A DNA stretch of 10,049 nt, taken from positions 1 to 10,049 of the forward strand of contig JAQUTO010000023.1 in assembly GCA_028694305.1 (NCBI GenBank), in the 5' to 3' direction. Source of the stretch: Bacilli bacterium. Its GTDB lineage: Bacteria; Bacillota_I; Bacilli_A; RFN20; UBA1709. The translations under genes and the position numbers were made by a program. The stretch's first letter is position 1, and each line of letters begins with the position of its first letter. Positions 1 to 7,450 of the stretch are shown piece by piece. The notes beneath the pieces are model-generated. The model saw nothing but the letters and a program-made list of their open reading frames with translations, was not told the DNA's origin and did not search any database.

Positions 1-74
1 GCGCTATTAAAATAATTATAAACCTCATCATTGACATCAATGCTTTTGAGGAATTTTCCTAATTCTAACTGCAT
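1..74 (-). CDS. polC: Probable DNA polymerase III PolC, N-terminal 24 residues (partial)
   Basis: An ATG at 74 opens a frame that runs off the left edge of the window. It is preceded by a Shine-Dalgarno-like AGGGGTGAG and follows the rseP stop by 13 nt. The visible residues start MQLELGKFLKSIDVNDEVYN. The pattern of a hydrophobic residue, 'LL..I...D', then 'YF' resembles, from memory, the start of Gram-positive PolC (replicative DNA polymerase with built-in proofreading exonuclease). polC often lies downstream of rseP in Firmicutes, usually with proS between; here proS is absent. The identification rests on a short segment plus gene order, so it is tentative. That a gene starts here is much surer than its name. 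Confidence 0.55.
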   Translation of the reverse strand, partial: MQLELGKFLKSIDVNDEVYNYFNS

Positions 75-87
75 TACTACTCACCCC

Positions 88-1239
88 TTAAAAGAATATG
101 TCTTTGACTGTAATTAAAATGATAAAACCAAAGAGGAGGATAAATCCGACTGTGTTAATAATACCTTCTACCTTTGGATTAATCTTACGTCTAATAATCT
201 TCTCAATAATCATAAAGAGTAATCTTCCACCATCTAGAGCTGGTAAAGGTAATAAGTTAATAATACCTAAGTTAACACTAATCATTGCTAGATAGAATAA
301 GAAAGCAAAGAAGCCTTGATTAGCAAAGACAACTGCGGATTCATACATACCAACTGGACCTGAAACATTGTCCAAACCACCCGGTTTAAATAAGTCACCT
401 AAAGCTTGGAAAATTAGCACTCCCATTTGCACTTCCAATGAACCTGCTTCTTTGATGATATTTCCAAATGACATCGGTTTATTTGTGCGACTAAAACCAA
501 AGATTGGTTGAATCTCTGTGACAGTGCCATCTTTGACTGTATAAGTAGTAAAAGTCCGACAAACATTATTAACTGTATTACTCACGCCATCTCGCGTATA
601 AGTAATATCTAAGCATTGGGTTTTACCTAATGGATTATTATCAGTTACTTTAGGATTTGTAGCTTGTAAGACTTTTTGAATTTCTTCCCAAGTTGAGATC
701 TCATAATCAGCAGCAGTAGTCCCATCTGATAAGGTGGCGCTAATGCCGGTAATGACATCGTTGGACTCTAGTCCGGCACTGGCAAAAATAGAATTATCGA
801 CCACACTAATTTTACTCGAAAGATCAGCTTCACCAACACCAGCAAAATAAACAACAAGTAAAAGGAAACAAAGAATTAAGTTAAAGGCTGGACCAGCTAA
901 TAAGATTAAGAATTTCTTAATCCAACTTACTCCAGCGATAGTCCGATTAAAAGGAACATCTGGTAACTTATCTTCTTGCTTCTCATTTTCTTCCGCAATT
1001 TCTTTTTCATTCCGTTCACTTTGTTGGTCTTGTTCACCCGCCATCGAGCAATAACCACCAATCGGTAAACATCTTAAAGTATACTTAGTTTCTTTCCCCT
1101 TTATTTGGAAGATTTTAGGCCCCATAAATAAAGAAAATTCATAGACATAAACATTAAAGATTTTGGCAAAGGTAAAATGACCCAATTCATGGATAAAAAT
1201 TAAGAATGATAAACCTAAAATAAACCAAACTATTGTCAT
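88..1239 (-). CDS. rseP: RseP-type site-2 intramembrane zinc metalloprotease
   Basis: Integral-membrane protease that cuts substrates such as anti-sigma factors and signal-peptide remnants within the membrane. The 383 residues show the full family layout. The first membrane helix carries the zinc motif HELGH at 17-21. GGY at 61-63 lies in the membrane-associated loop, a second helix spans about 107-133 with GPAFN at 116-120, and a PDZ-like region covers about 135-250. The third zinc ligand is in NLLPLPALDGG at 328-338 (D336), and a last helix covers about 358-378. A charged, Glu-rich stretch lies at 69-95 between the HELGH helix and the second helix. The start overlaps the dxr stop in an ATGA, and the Shine-Dalgarno AAGGAGG lies inside the last dxr codons, so translation is probably coupled. 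Length is somewhat below the 420-450 residues common in Bacilli, but no motif is missing. Confidence 0.96.
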   Translation of the reverse strand: MTIVWFILGLSFLIFIHELGHFTFAKIFNVYVYEFSLFMGPKIFQIKGKETKYTLRCLPIGGYCSMAGEQDQQSERNEKEIAEENEKQEDKLPDVPFNRTIAGVSWIKKFLILLAGPAFNLILCFLLLVVYFAGVGEADLSSKISVVDNSIFASAGLESNDVITGISATLSDGTTAADYEISTWEEIQKVLQATNPKVTDNNPLGKTQCLDITYTRDGVSNTVNNVCRTFTTYTVKDGTVTEIQPIFGFSRTNKPMSFGNIIKEAGSLEVQMGVLIFQALGDLFKPGGLDNVSGPVGMYESAVVFANQGFFAFLFYLAMISVNLGIINLLPLPALDGGRLLFMIIEKIIRRKINPKVEGIINTVGFILLFGFIILITVKDIFF

Positions 1240-2366
1240 TTCTTTGCCTCCTTAATAATACTTAGTGCTAACTCACGCGCTTCTTCGTCAACTCTTATAA
1301 TATCGGTATAACTACTCACTTTGCAAGGGGTATGCTTCGCTAAACACTTTTCAATAACTGGAACAATGTCACAAAAAGCCATTTCTCCCTCTCTAAAACT
1401 TTGAACAGCAACTTCGTTGCTGGAATTAAAAACTAGTGGATAACTTAGGCCTTTTTCTCCGGCCTCATAAGCCAACTTAACGGCCTTAAAACGCTTCTCA
1501 TCAATTGGCATAAAGTGTAAATCTAAGGGTTTGTTAAAATCTAAATATGCATCAGTCTTTAGATGATGTTCACCAGAAAATAAAGCATATTGAATCGGTA
1601 CTTCCATATTAGGAACTCCAAGTTGAGCTTTAATTGAGCCATCAACAAATTCCACTAAGGAATGAACGATACTTTCTTTTTGAATAACGACACTGATTTT
1701 AGCATATGGTAAATTGAACAAGTAATGGGCTTCCATAACTTCTAATCCCTTATTAACTAGAGTAGCTGAGTCAATGGAAATTTTTGGCCCCATCTTCCAG
1801 GTTGGATGATGAATGGCTTCAGCGACTGTAACATTTTTAAGTTCCGAGAGTTTCTTATCTCTAAATGGTCCCCCACTTGCAGTGATAATGAGTCTTTTTA
1901 CACTCTTAATATCTTCACCTTTAAGACATTGATATAATGCACTATGCTCAGAATCTATTGGATAAATACTCACCTTATTTTTCTTAACTAAAGCATTGAG
2001 ATAATCGCCTGCTGCCACCAAGCATTCTTTATTGGCTAAAGCCACATTGTGCTTGGTTTTAATGGCACTTACTAAAGGCTTAAAAGCAGCAAACCCAACA
2101 ATGGCACAAACCACTAAGTCACAAGGTAAACTTGCTAGTTCTTCTAAACTGTTAACAAAGGTAACTTGTGGATACTTTTTGGCATCTGGATGAAGAGCCC
2201 AAACATATTTTAGATTAGGAAACTTCTTTAAGATTTGAGGTAGCTCAGTTAAATCATCATATAAAGAAATGCCGATAAGGTTTAATTCATCTGCATTCTT
2301 ACTAATAACATTTAAGGTTTGACTTCCAATGGAGCCAGTCGCTCCTAAAACAAGGATATTTCTCAT
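1236..2366 (-). CDS. dxr: 1-deoxy-D-xylulose 5-phosphate reductoisomerase
   Basis: Converts 1-deoxy-D-xylulose 5-phosphate to 2-C-methyl-D-erythritol 4-phosphate with NADPH, the committed step of the MEP isoprenoid pathway, in the cytosol. The 376 residues include the NADPH-binding loop GATGSIG at 8-14 and NKE at 112-114. The metal and substrate motif PIDSE is at 136-140, with D138 and E140 as ligands, followed by ASGGPF at 163-168. The flexible loop HPTWKMG is at 187-193 and NKGLE at 205-209 carries the third ligand, E209. SSNE at 315-318 lies in the substrate pocket. All residues expected for activity are visible and the length is slightly below the usual 380-400. It shares 4-bp ATGA overlaps with cdsA upstream and rseP downstream. 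It makes IPP/DMAPP, which feed the neighbouring UppS. The target of fosmidomycin belongs to this family. Confidence 0.98.
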   Translation of the reverse strand: MRNILVLGATGSIGSQTLNVISKNADELNLIGISLYDDLTELPQILKKFPNLKYVWALHPDAKKYPQVTFVNSLEELASLPCDLVVCAIVGFAAFKPLVSAIKTKHNVALANKECLVAAGDYLNALVKKNKVSIYPIDSEHSALYQCLKGEDIKSVKRLIITASGGPFRDKKLSELKNVTVAEAIHHPTWKMGPKISIDSATLVNKGLEVMEAHYLFNLPYAKISVVIQKESIVHSLVEFVDGSIKAQLGVPNMEVPIQYALFSGEHHLKTDAYLDFNKPLDLHFMPIDEKRFKAVKLAYEAGEKGLSYPLVFNSSNEVAVQSFREGEMAFCDIVPVIEKCLAKHTPCKVSSYTDIIRVDEEARELALSIIKEAKK

Positions 2367-3208
2367 AGGAAAATCACTCCAGTAACAATACTAATAATGA
2401 CAGCAAATAAAACAAGGTTAAAGGTAATGCTATCGATTCGATCTAGAAATCCCCCATGACCTGGGAAAATATTACCAAAGTCCTTAAGTCCTAGATGGCG
2501 TTTTATTGAGGAGAAGATTAGATCTCCAAAGATACCTCCCACCGCTAACACAATACTGATAATTAAAACTAACCAAACGTTCAAATACTCGCCACCAAAT
2601 GGGAAGATTAAATAGAAACCTACTCCAGCGATAGTCGCAAAGAAGATACCACCAAAAGCACCTTCCCAAGTCTTTTTAGGTGAGATAACTGGCGCTAATT
2701 GATGCTTACCAAATTTCATACCAACAAATAAAGCAAAAGCATCATTAACATAAGTCACAATCAAAATATAAAATAAAGCCGCAATGCCATAATCTAGTCT
2801 TGTGGCTAAACAAGATTGACCAGCCAAGCAAAGAAGCAAAGTCATGCCAAAGATATAGAAAACATCCAAAGTTTTAATTCTTGGTGTGGTAATTTCAATG
2901 CAAAATAAGAACATCAAATAGAAGACAATGACCATGGCTGGAACTCCGACAATAATGGCTGTTGGAAAACCTTGTCCACCATTGTACCAATAAACTAGCA
3001 TTGGCCAGAGTAACATAATTAGTGAAAAGACATAAGCACTAAGTTTAAAGTACCAAGGCCAATTCTTATCTGGTCGGACTTCAAGTAGTTCAATAATGCC
3101 CCCACCAATAAAGAGAATCGCTAACACTAAAGTGTACCAACTGCCTAAATAAGCAAGTGGCACTACAACCGCTATAATACATAACGCAGTAATAACTCTA
3201 GTTTTCAC
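2363..3208 (-). CDS. cdsA: Phosphatidate cytidylyltransferase (CDP-diglyceride synthase)
   Basis: Polytopic membrane enzyme that joins CTP and phosphatidic acid to give CDP-diacylglycerol, the precursor of all bacterial phospholipids. About 281 residues with many hydrophobic segments. Near the C-terminus lies the family signature S..KR....KD..N..PGHGG..DR.D at about 234-259. The conserved cytoplasmic loop DAFALFVGMKFGKH precedes SPKKTWEG (176-183). I place the start at GTG 3208 rather than the upstream in-frame TTG at 3223. A GGGGGAG ribosome-binding site lies 6 nt before the GTG and would be inside the gene if the TTG were used, and the protein then begins MKTRVITA, typical of CdsA. With this start the gene follows uppS by one base. 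The stop TGA overlaps the dxr ATG. Confidence 0.95.
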   Translation of the reverse strand: MKTRVITALCIIAVVVPLAYLGSWYTLVLAILFIGGGIIELLEVRPDKNWPWYFKLSAYVFSLIMLLWPMLVYWYNGGQGFPTAIIVGVPAMVIVFYLMFLFCIEITTPRIKTLDVFYIFGMTLLLCLAGQSCLATRLDYGIAALFYILIVTYVNDAFALFVGMKFGKHQLAPVISPKKTWEGAFGGIFFATIAGVGFYLIFPFGGEYLNVWLVLIISIVLAVGGIFGDLIFSSIKRHLGLKDFGNIFPGHGGFLDRIDSITFNLVLFAVIISIVTGVIFL

Positions 3209-3209
3209 T

Positions 3210-3929
3210 CTATTCTCCCCCAAAACGTCTTTGTCTTGAATAATATTCTTGAATGGCCTTGTCTAAATCTATCTCACTAAAACTAGGCCAATAAACTTTA
3301 GTGAAATATAATTCGCTATAACTAAGTTGGAGTGGCATGAAGTCTGAAATTCTTTCTTCACCACTCGTGCGAATTAATAAATCGATGCTCGAAACTTTTT
3401 TAGATAGAAGATTGGAACGCACTTCTGCCTCATCAATGTCTTGTAATTTAAGTTGTCCCTTCTTGACTTTTTTAGCAATTCTTTGAGCTGCAATTGCCAC
3501 ATCTTTTTGGCCCCCATAATTAAAAGCCAAATTAAGTATCAGTTTATGACACTGCTTAGATTGCTTTTCACTGGCTTTTAAGATAGTTGATACTTCTTTA
3601 GGTAACCCAGTTGGAAGTCCTACCCAGTTGAGATGAACACCTTTTGCAATTAATTCTTCTAAATAACGTTTGAAAAAATCAGAAACGAGGGAAAATAAAT
3701 AATTTACTTCCCCTTCTTCCCGTTTCCAATTATCAAGTGAAAAGGTATAAAGCGTAACTTCAGCAATGTTACGCTCTAAACACCAATCCACTAAGTCATG
3801 AATTTTATTAACACCTAAATAATGGCCATATTCTTTGGGCCGATGAATGGATTTAGCATAACGCCGATTCCCATCCATAATAATAGCTAGGTGCTTTAAG
3901 GGAATCACTTTTGTTTTAGTTGTTTGCAT
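3210..3929 (-). CDS. uppS: Undecaprenyl diphosphate synthase (cis-prenyltransferase)
   Basis: Condenses isopentenyl diphosphate units onto farnesyl diphosphate in cis to make the C55 carrier of peptidoglycan precursors. The 239 residues fit the family. Visible are HLAIIMDGNRR at 13-23 (catalytic D19), YTFSLDNWKR at 61-70, NLAFNYGGQ at 133-141, RTSGEERISDF at 187-197, SYSELYF at 203-209 (acidic E206), and the closing RQRRFGG. Most bacterial enzymes read DGNGRWAK at the catalytic loop; this one reads DGNRRYAK. That form is usual in archaeal and eukaryotic (DHDDS-like) cis-prenyltransferases, which share the 'WCL...EVT.Y.FS..N' stretch seen at 49-67. The product chain length is therefore less certain than the activity. 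A clear AAGGAGG lies 7 nt before the ATG. It sits 21 nt after frr, and its 3' end carries the cdsA ribosome-binding site. Confidence 0.94.
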   Translation of the reverse strand: MQTTKTKVIPLKHLAIIMDGNRRYAKSIHRPKEYGHYLGVNKIHDLVDWCLERNIAEVTLYTFSLDNWKREEGEVNYLFSLVSDFFKRYLEELIAKGVHLNWVGLPTGLPKEVSTILKASEKQSKQCHKLILNLAFNYGGQKDVAIAAQRIAKKVKKGQLKLQDIDEAEVRSNLLSKKVSSIDLLIRTSGEERISDFMPLQLSYSELYFTKVYWPSFSEIDLDKAIQEYYSRQRRFGGE

Positions 3930-3950
3930 GGTGTTCCCTCCTTAAAGAAA

Positions 3951-4499
3951 CTAGATAGTTAAAATTTCTTTTTCTTTAGCTTTTTGTAGTTCTTCAATCT
4001 TCTTAGTAAACTCATCAGTAACTTTTTGTAGTTCGGCTAGTTCCCGTTTAGTTTGATCTTCAGAGACAGTTTTGTCATCTTTGATGGCATCATTAATTCT
4101 CCGCCGAATATTCCGGACAGAAACTTTAGCTTCTTCACTGGTTTTACCAAGGAGTTTGACAAATTCTTTTCGTCTTTCTTCAGTGAGTGGTGGAATGTTT
4201 AAACGCACAACTGTTCCATCATTGATTGGAGTAAAGCCTAAATTTGCGGCTAAAATAGCCTTTTCGATAGGACCAATACTTTCTTTTTCATAAGGCTTAA
4301 TTGCAATTTGTCGTGGTTCTGGAACGGAGACTTGAGCAATTTCAATTAATGGTGTTGGAAAACCATAATAATCTACTCTAATTACATCAAGAACCTTTGG
4401 ATTAGCACGACCTGTTTTAATCATTGCAACTTCTTTCGAATAACTTTCGATTGATTTCTGCATGTTGTCACGTGCTGATTGAATTAATTCTTTAGACAT
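3951..4499 (-). CDS. frr: Ribosome recycling factor
   Basis: Acts with EF-G to split post-termination ribosomes for reuse. The 182 residues match the roughly 185 of the family. Visible are the N-terminal helix, the TGRANP turn at 29-34, the beta domain with DYYG..TPL.E.AQ..VPEPR (43-63), IKPYEK (67-72) and the C-terminal two-helix region with SVRNIRRRIND at 126-136. The Shine-Dalgarno AAGGAGGC lies in the last codons of pyrH, 7 nt before the ATG, and only 3 bases separate the two genes. Translation is likely coupled to pyrH, the standard neighbour. No terminator or promoter is seen on either side. Confidence 0.98.
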   Translation of the reverse strand: MSKELIQSARDNMQKSIESYSKEVAMIKTGRANPKVLDVIRVDYYGFPTPLIEIAQVSVPEPRQIAIKPYEKESIGPIEKAILAANLGFTPINDGTVVRLNIPPLTEERRKEFVKLLGKTSEEAKVSVRNIRRRINDAIKDDKTVSEDQTKRELAELQKVTDEFTKKIEELQKAKEKEILTI

Positions 4500-4502
4500 A
4501 TT

Positions 4503-5213
4503 TTATGCCTCCTTTTGAATGCGAGTACCAACATCCTCGCCTTTAATAATCTTGACTATATTTTGCATGTCTTCAACATTGAAGGCCACGCTAACAATCT
4601 TGGAATCTTTCAATTTTTCGGCTGCACCAATATCGATGATACCGAGTTTTTGATTGATGATTGTTTCATAAGATATTTGTTTGTATAATTTAGCATTTTT
4701 ATTGATTTTAGGGTCTGAGTCATATACTCCATCTACCCCATTTTTAGCAAGTAAGATGAGATCGGCATCAAGTTCAAGTGCGCGTTCTGCAGCACATGTA
4801 TCTGTGGTACAGAAAGGTCGACCAGTGCCACCACCAAAGATGACAACATCCCCTTTAGCAAAAGCTTGTTTAACTTTGGCTAAATCATAAAGTTCAACCA
4901 CATGAGTGACTGCTAGTTTAGAAAACATACTAGTCGGCACATTATGGTGATTTAATAATTCGCGGAGATAGACAGCATTGATGACAGTGGACAGCATACC
5001 GATATAATCAGCTTGGTTTAAATCAATATTGTTACCGATAGAACTTCTCCCCCGGTAAATATTTCCACCACCAATGACAACTCCTAGTTGAACCCCAAGT
5101 TTTTTAACTTCCTTGACAGTCTTAACAAATTCACTTAAGAAAGCATCATTAAAAATTGCACCTGGTTCTCCTAATGATTCACCACTAAGTTTGAGTATGA
5201 CTTTTTGATACAT
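4503..5213 (-). CDS. pyrH: UMP kinase
   Basis: Phosphorylates UMP to UDP with ATP in de novo pyrimidine nucleotide synthesis; the bacterial hexameric type of the amino-acid-kinase fold. With ATG 5213 the protein has 236 residues, close to the usual 236-241. Motifs are KLSGESL (8-14), IGGGNIYRG (47-55), DYIGMLSTVINA (69-80), GGGTGRPFCTTDT (127-139) and KNGVDGVYDSDP (157-168). The start is set by AGGAGG 8 nt upstream and the typical opening MYQKVILKLSGE. An in-frame ATG 39 bases further upstream lies inside the terminator hairpin and lacks a ribosome-binding site. The usual TTDTAAALRA reads TTDTCAAERA, a mild variation. It starts the downstream part of the operon after the terminator. Confidence 0.97.
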   Translation of the reverse strand: MYQKVILKLSGESLGEPGAIFNDAFLSEFVKTVKEVKKLGVQLGVVIGGGNIYRGRSSIGNNIDLNQADYIGMLSTVINAVYLRELLNHHNVPTSMFSKLAVTHVVELYDLAKVKQAFAKGDVVIFGGGTGRPFCTTDTCAAERALELDADLILLAKNGVDGVYDSDPKINKNAKLYKQISYETIINQKLGIIDIGAAEKLKDSKIVSVAFNVEDMQNIVKIIKGEDVGTRIQKEA

Positions 5214-5236
5214 TGAATCTCCTCCTAACTTTTTAG

Positions 5237-5269
5237 AAAAAATGACACCCAAAATAAGAGTGTCATTTT
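5237..5269 (-). terminator. Intrinsic terminator after rpsB-tsf
   Basis: On the minus strand AAAATGACACTC, a 7-nt T-rich loop and GGGTGTCATTTT form a 12-bp stem followed by a run of six U. One pair is G-U in the minus-strand RNA but would be A-C in the plus-strand RNA, which fixes the direction. It starts 18 nt after the tsf stop and ends about 10 nt before the pyrH ribosome-binding site. It would trim rpsB-tsf transcripts while letting some polymerase through to pyrH, or pyrH has its own promoter. Confidence 0.85.
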
Positions 5270-5286
5270 AAAACTTCAACTAAAAA

Positions 5287-6174
5287 TTAAGCCTTGATTT
5301 GAGCGGCGACTTCAGCTGCGAAATCTTCATTACGATGTTCAAGGCCTTCTCCGACCATGAAACGAACAAACTTGATTAATTCTCCACCGTTGTTCTTAAC
5401 ATATTGACCAACGCTGATAGTGTTGTCCATAACAAATGGTTGTTCTGCTAAGCAAACTTCTTTAACTTCCTTCATGACTTTACCCTTAATAATGTTTTGT
5501 AACATTGCTTCAGGCTTACCAGCCAATTTAGGATCATTCTTAGCTGCTTCTAATTGAACGTGAGTTTCTTTTTCTAAGTAGGCAGGATCAATTGAAGCTT
5601 GATCCAAGAAGATAGGGGCTAAACCAGCAACATGCATTGCAACATTGGAGGCAACTTCTTCACTACCGCCTTTAATTAAAACAGCAGTAGAAATCTTACC
5701 ACCCATGTGGATGTAGCAACCGATATTCTCGCCTTCTTTTTTAGTAATAGTTTCAAATCTTCTAAAGGAAATCTTTTCCCCAATAGTAGCAGTGGCGTGA
5801 ACAATTGCTTCACTCACTGGAATACCGTTAAGTAAGACTTTATTAGCTTCATCCATAGTCTTAGCATCAGAATTAACTAAAACATTAGCTAAATCATTGA
5901 CTAATTGCTTGAATTTTTCGTTTCTAGCAGCAAAGTCTGTTTCGATATTAACTTCAAGAACTGTAACTTTATTGCCAGCAGCGACAACTGTGGTTAAACC
6001 TTCAGCAGCAATTCTGCCTTCTTTTTTAGCAGCTTTGGCAATGCCTTTTTCTCTTAACCAATCGCAAGCTTTATCGACATCTCCGTTAGTGGCTTCTAAA
6101 GCATGTTTGCAATCCATCATGCCTGCACTTGTTCTATCACGGAGTTCTTTAATCATCTGTGTTGTAATTGCCAT
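5287..6174 (-). CDS. tsf: Translation elongation factor EF-Ts
   Basis: Nucleotide-exchange factor that recycles EF-Tu from its GDP to its GTP form in the cytosol. The 295 residues are of normal length. The N-terminal UBA-like domain reads MIKELRDRTSAGMMDCKHAL at 7-26, followed by the linker with AKKEGRIAAEGL (49-60). The EF-Tu-contacting motif TDFAARNEKF is at 79-88, and the dimerisation/core domain ends around 285. AGGAGG overlaps the rpsB stop and lies 8 nt before the ATG. It is 12 nt downstream of rpsB, the near-universal partner, and is followed by an intrinsic terminator. Confidence 0.98.
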   Translation of the reverse strand: MAITTQMIKELRDRTSAGMMDCKHALEATNGDVDKACDWLREKGIAKAAKKEGRIAAEGLTTVVAAGNKVTVLEVNIETDFAARNEKFKQLVNDLANVLVNSDAKTMDEANKVLLNGIPVSEAIVHATATIGEKISFRRFETITKKEGENIGCYIHMGGKISTAVLIKGGSEEVASNVAMHVAGLAPIFLDQASIDPAYLEKETHVQLEAAKNDPKLAGKPEAMLQNIIKGKVMKEVKEVCLAEQPFVMDNTISVGQYVKNNGGELIKFVRFMVGEGLEHRNEDFAAEVAAQIKA

Positions 6175-6186
6175 AATTATTCCCTC

Positions 6187-7320
6187 CTATTCAGCCTTTG
6201 GAGCTTCTGCTTTTGGAGCTTTTGGAGCTGGTTTCTTAACTTCTGGAGCAGCAGCCTTGACTTCTACTTTTGGAGCATCAGTCTTTGGGGCGTCTGTTCT
6301 TGGACGTGGTTTATAGTCAGGACGAGGTCCGCCACGATAGTTGCTATTAGGACGGAATCCACCACGGCGATTATTATTGAAAGCAGCTCTCCGAATTTCG
6401 GCTTGTTGTTTTCTTAATAATTGACGTTGAGCTTCTGCCTTATCAGCATTCTCGAGAACATCATCCATTGTAGCTTCTTTTAATTCATCTTTAGTATAGG
6501 CAACAAGTGGTTGACCACCCTTTGATTCGACAACGGCATCAGCCATAACTTGAAGAATAAGCTTAACTGACTTAATGGCATCATCATTACCTGGGATTGG
6601 GAAATCAACTAAATCTGGATCAGAGTTAGTATCAACAATTCCAAAGACTGGGATGTGAAGTTTATGAGCTTCTGCCACTGCGTTCATTTCAACACGTGGG
6701 TCAACAACAAAGACAGCGTTAGGAAGCTTTCTCATTTCCTTAATTCCGCCTAAAACCTTTTCAAGTTTTTCGGATTCCTTCATGTATTGAGCCACCTCTT
6801 TCTTAGGTAGTAACTCAAAAGTGCCATCTTCCTTCATTTTTTCGATGTCTTTTAAGTATCTAATTCTCTTTTGAATGGTCTTGAAGTTAGTTAAAGTGCC
6901 ACCTAACCAACGGTGGGTGCAATAGAAACTTCCAGAACGGAGAGCTTCTTCCTTAACTAAATCTTGGCATTGTTTCTTAGTACCGACAAAGAGCAACTTA
7001 CCATTATTATCAATGATTTGTTTTAAAGCTTGATAAGCTTTGGTAATGCAATCAGCGGTTTTATTCAAATCGACAATATAAATTCCATTACGAGCAGTAT
7101 AGATATATTTCTTCATCTTAGGATTCCAACGACGAGTTAGATGTCCAAAGTGAACTCCTGCTTCTAATAGTTTTCTCATTGTGATGATAGGTTGATTGTG
7201 ATCAATCACAAGTGAACCCATGTTAATGGTCTCTTGGACCGCTTCTTCTGCGACTTTTTCAGCTTCGATAGGTTCTGAAGGAACTTTCGTTGCTGCTTGT
7301 TCAATCTTCTTTTCTTCCAT
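6187..7320 (-). CDS. rpsB: Small ribosomal subunit protein uS2, with extended N- and C-termini
   Basis: Ribosomal protein S2 of the 30S subunit. The core, about residues 46-275, is unmistakable: MRKLLEAGVHFGHLTRRWNP at 48-67, ARNGIYIVDLNKT (76-88), THRWLGGTLTN (135-145), VVDPR (205-209) and IPVFGIVDTNSDPDLVD (223-239). At 377 residues it is well above the usual 230-260. About 45 extra residues at the front are rich in Glu, Lys and Ala. After residue 312 comes a low-complexity tail with two RGG boxes (R319-G321 and R329-G331, in NRRGGFRP and NYRGGPRP) and then Pro/Ala/Lys/Glu repeats such as APK and PKAE. The start is supported by AAAGGAG 6 nt before ATG 7320; no better start lies near the core. 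First gene of the operon, with its own promoter and a structured leader. Confidence 0.97.
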   Translation of the reverse strand: MEEKKIEQAATKVPSEPIEAEKVAEEAVQETINMGSLVIDHNQPIITMRKLLEAGVHFGHLTRRWNPKMKKYIYTARNGIYIVDLNKTADCITKAYQALKQIIDNNGKLLFVGTKKQCQDLVKEEALRSGSFYCTHRWLGGTLTNFKTIQKRIRYLKDIEKMKEDGTFELLPKKEVAQYMKESEKLEKVLGGIKEMRKLPNAVFVVDPRVEMNAVAEAHKLHIPVFGIVDTNSDPDLVDFPIPGNDDAIKSVKLILQVMADAVVESKGGQPLVAYTKDELKEATMDDVLENADKAEAQRQLLRKQQAEIRRAAFNNNRRGGFRPNSNYRGGPRPDYKPRPRTDAPKTDAPKVEVKAAAPEVKKPAPKAPKAEAPKAE

Positions 7321-7446
7321 AATAAACTCCTTTTTTTGTTTTTTCCTCCATTACTTCGAAATTTTTACACTTTATTGTGGCCCCTTGGCCTAAAGCACTA
7401 GTAAAAACAATCCATAATGTGTGTATTTGCCGTAATATTGCGGCTC
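7321..7446 (-). promoter_or_regulatory. rpsB 5' leader with two hairpins
   Basis: The predicted transcript start is near 7444-7446, giving an untranslated leader of about 125 nt. At its very 5' end GCCGCAAT/ATTACGGC (7429-7444) is a near-perfect 16-bp palindrome. Further in, GGCC-AAGG-GGCC (7379-7390) is enclosed by an outer helix CTTTA/TAAAG (7370-7374 with 7391-7395, extendable by G-U pairs), making a two-part hairpin with an asymmetric ACAA bulge. Ribosomal-protein operons are commonly controlled by binding of the product to such leaders. That S2 does so here is inference, and I do not recognise a named leader family. Confidence 0.5.
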
Positions 7447-7450
7447 AAAT

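Noticed and set aside
928..2636. 16-bp identical stretch TACTCCAGCGATAGTC at 928-943 and 2621-2636
   Set aside because: Both copies encode Thr-Ile-Ala-Gly-Val in rseP and cdsA; no mobile-element context, so coincidence of similar membrane-protein codons is enough.
3206..3223. Upstream TTG start for cdsA at 3223
   Set aside because: The GGGGGAG ribosome-binding site lies between the TTG and the GTG at 3208; the GTG gives the normal family start and a 1-bp gap from uppS.
5214..5252. Longer pyrH starting at ATG 5252
   Set aside because: That ATG is within the terminator hairpin, lacks a ribosome-binding site, and adds residues not seen in UMP kinases.
6103..6417. Plus-strand Trp/Phe/Ser-rich frames opposite the rpsB tail and tsf start
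   Set aside because: They are antisense shadows of the Ala/Pro/Lys low-complexity codons of rpsB; no ribosome-binding site and no protein-like composition.
7308..7356. Tiny leader-peptide frame beginning at the ATG near 7351, overlapping the rpsB start
   Set aside because: It has no ribosome-binding site of its own, consists largely of Lys codons from the A-rich spacer, and overlaps the rpsB ribosome-binding site; no sign of selection.
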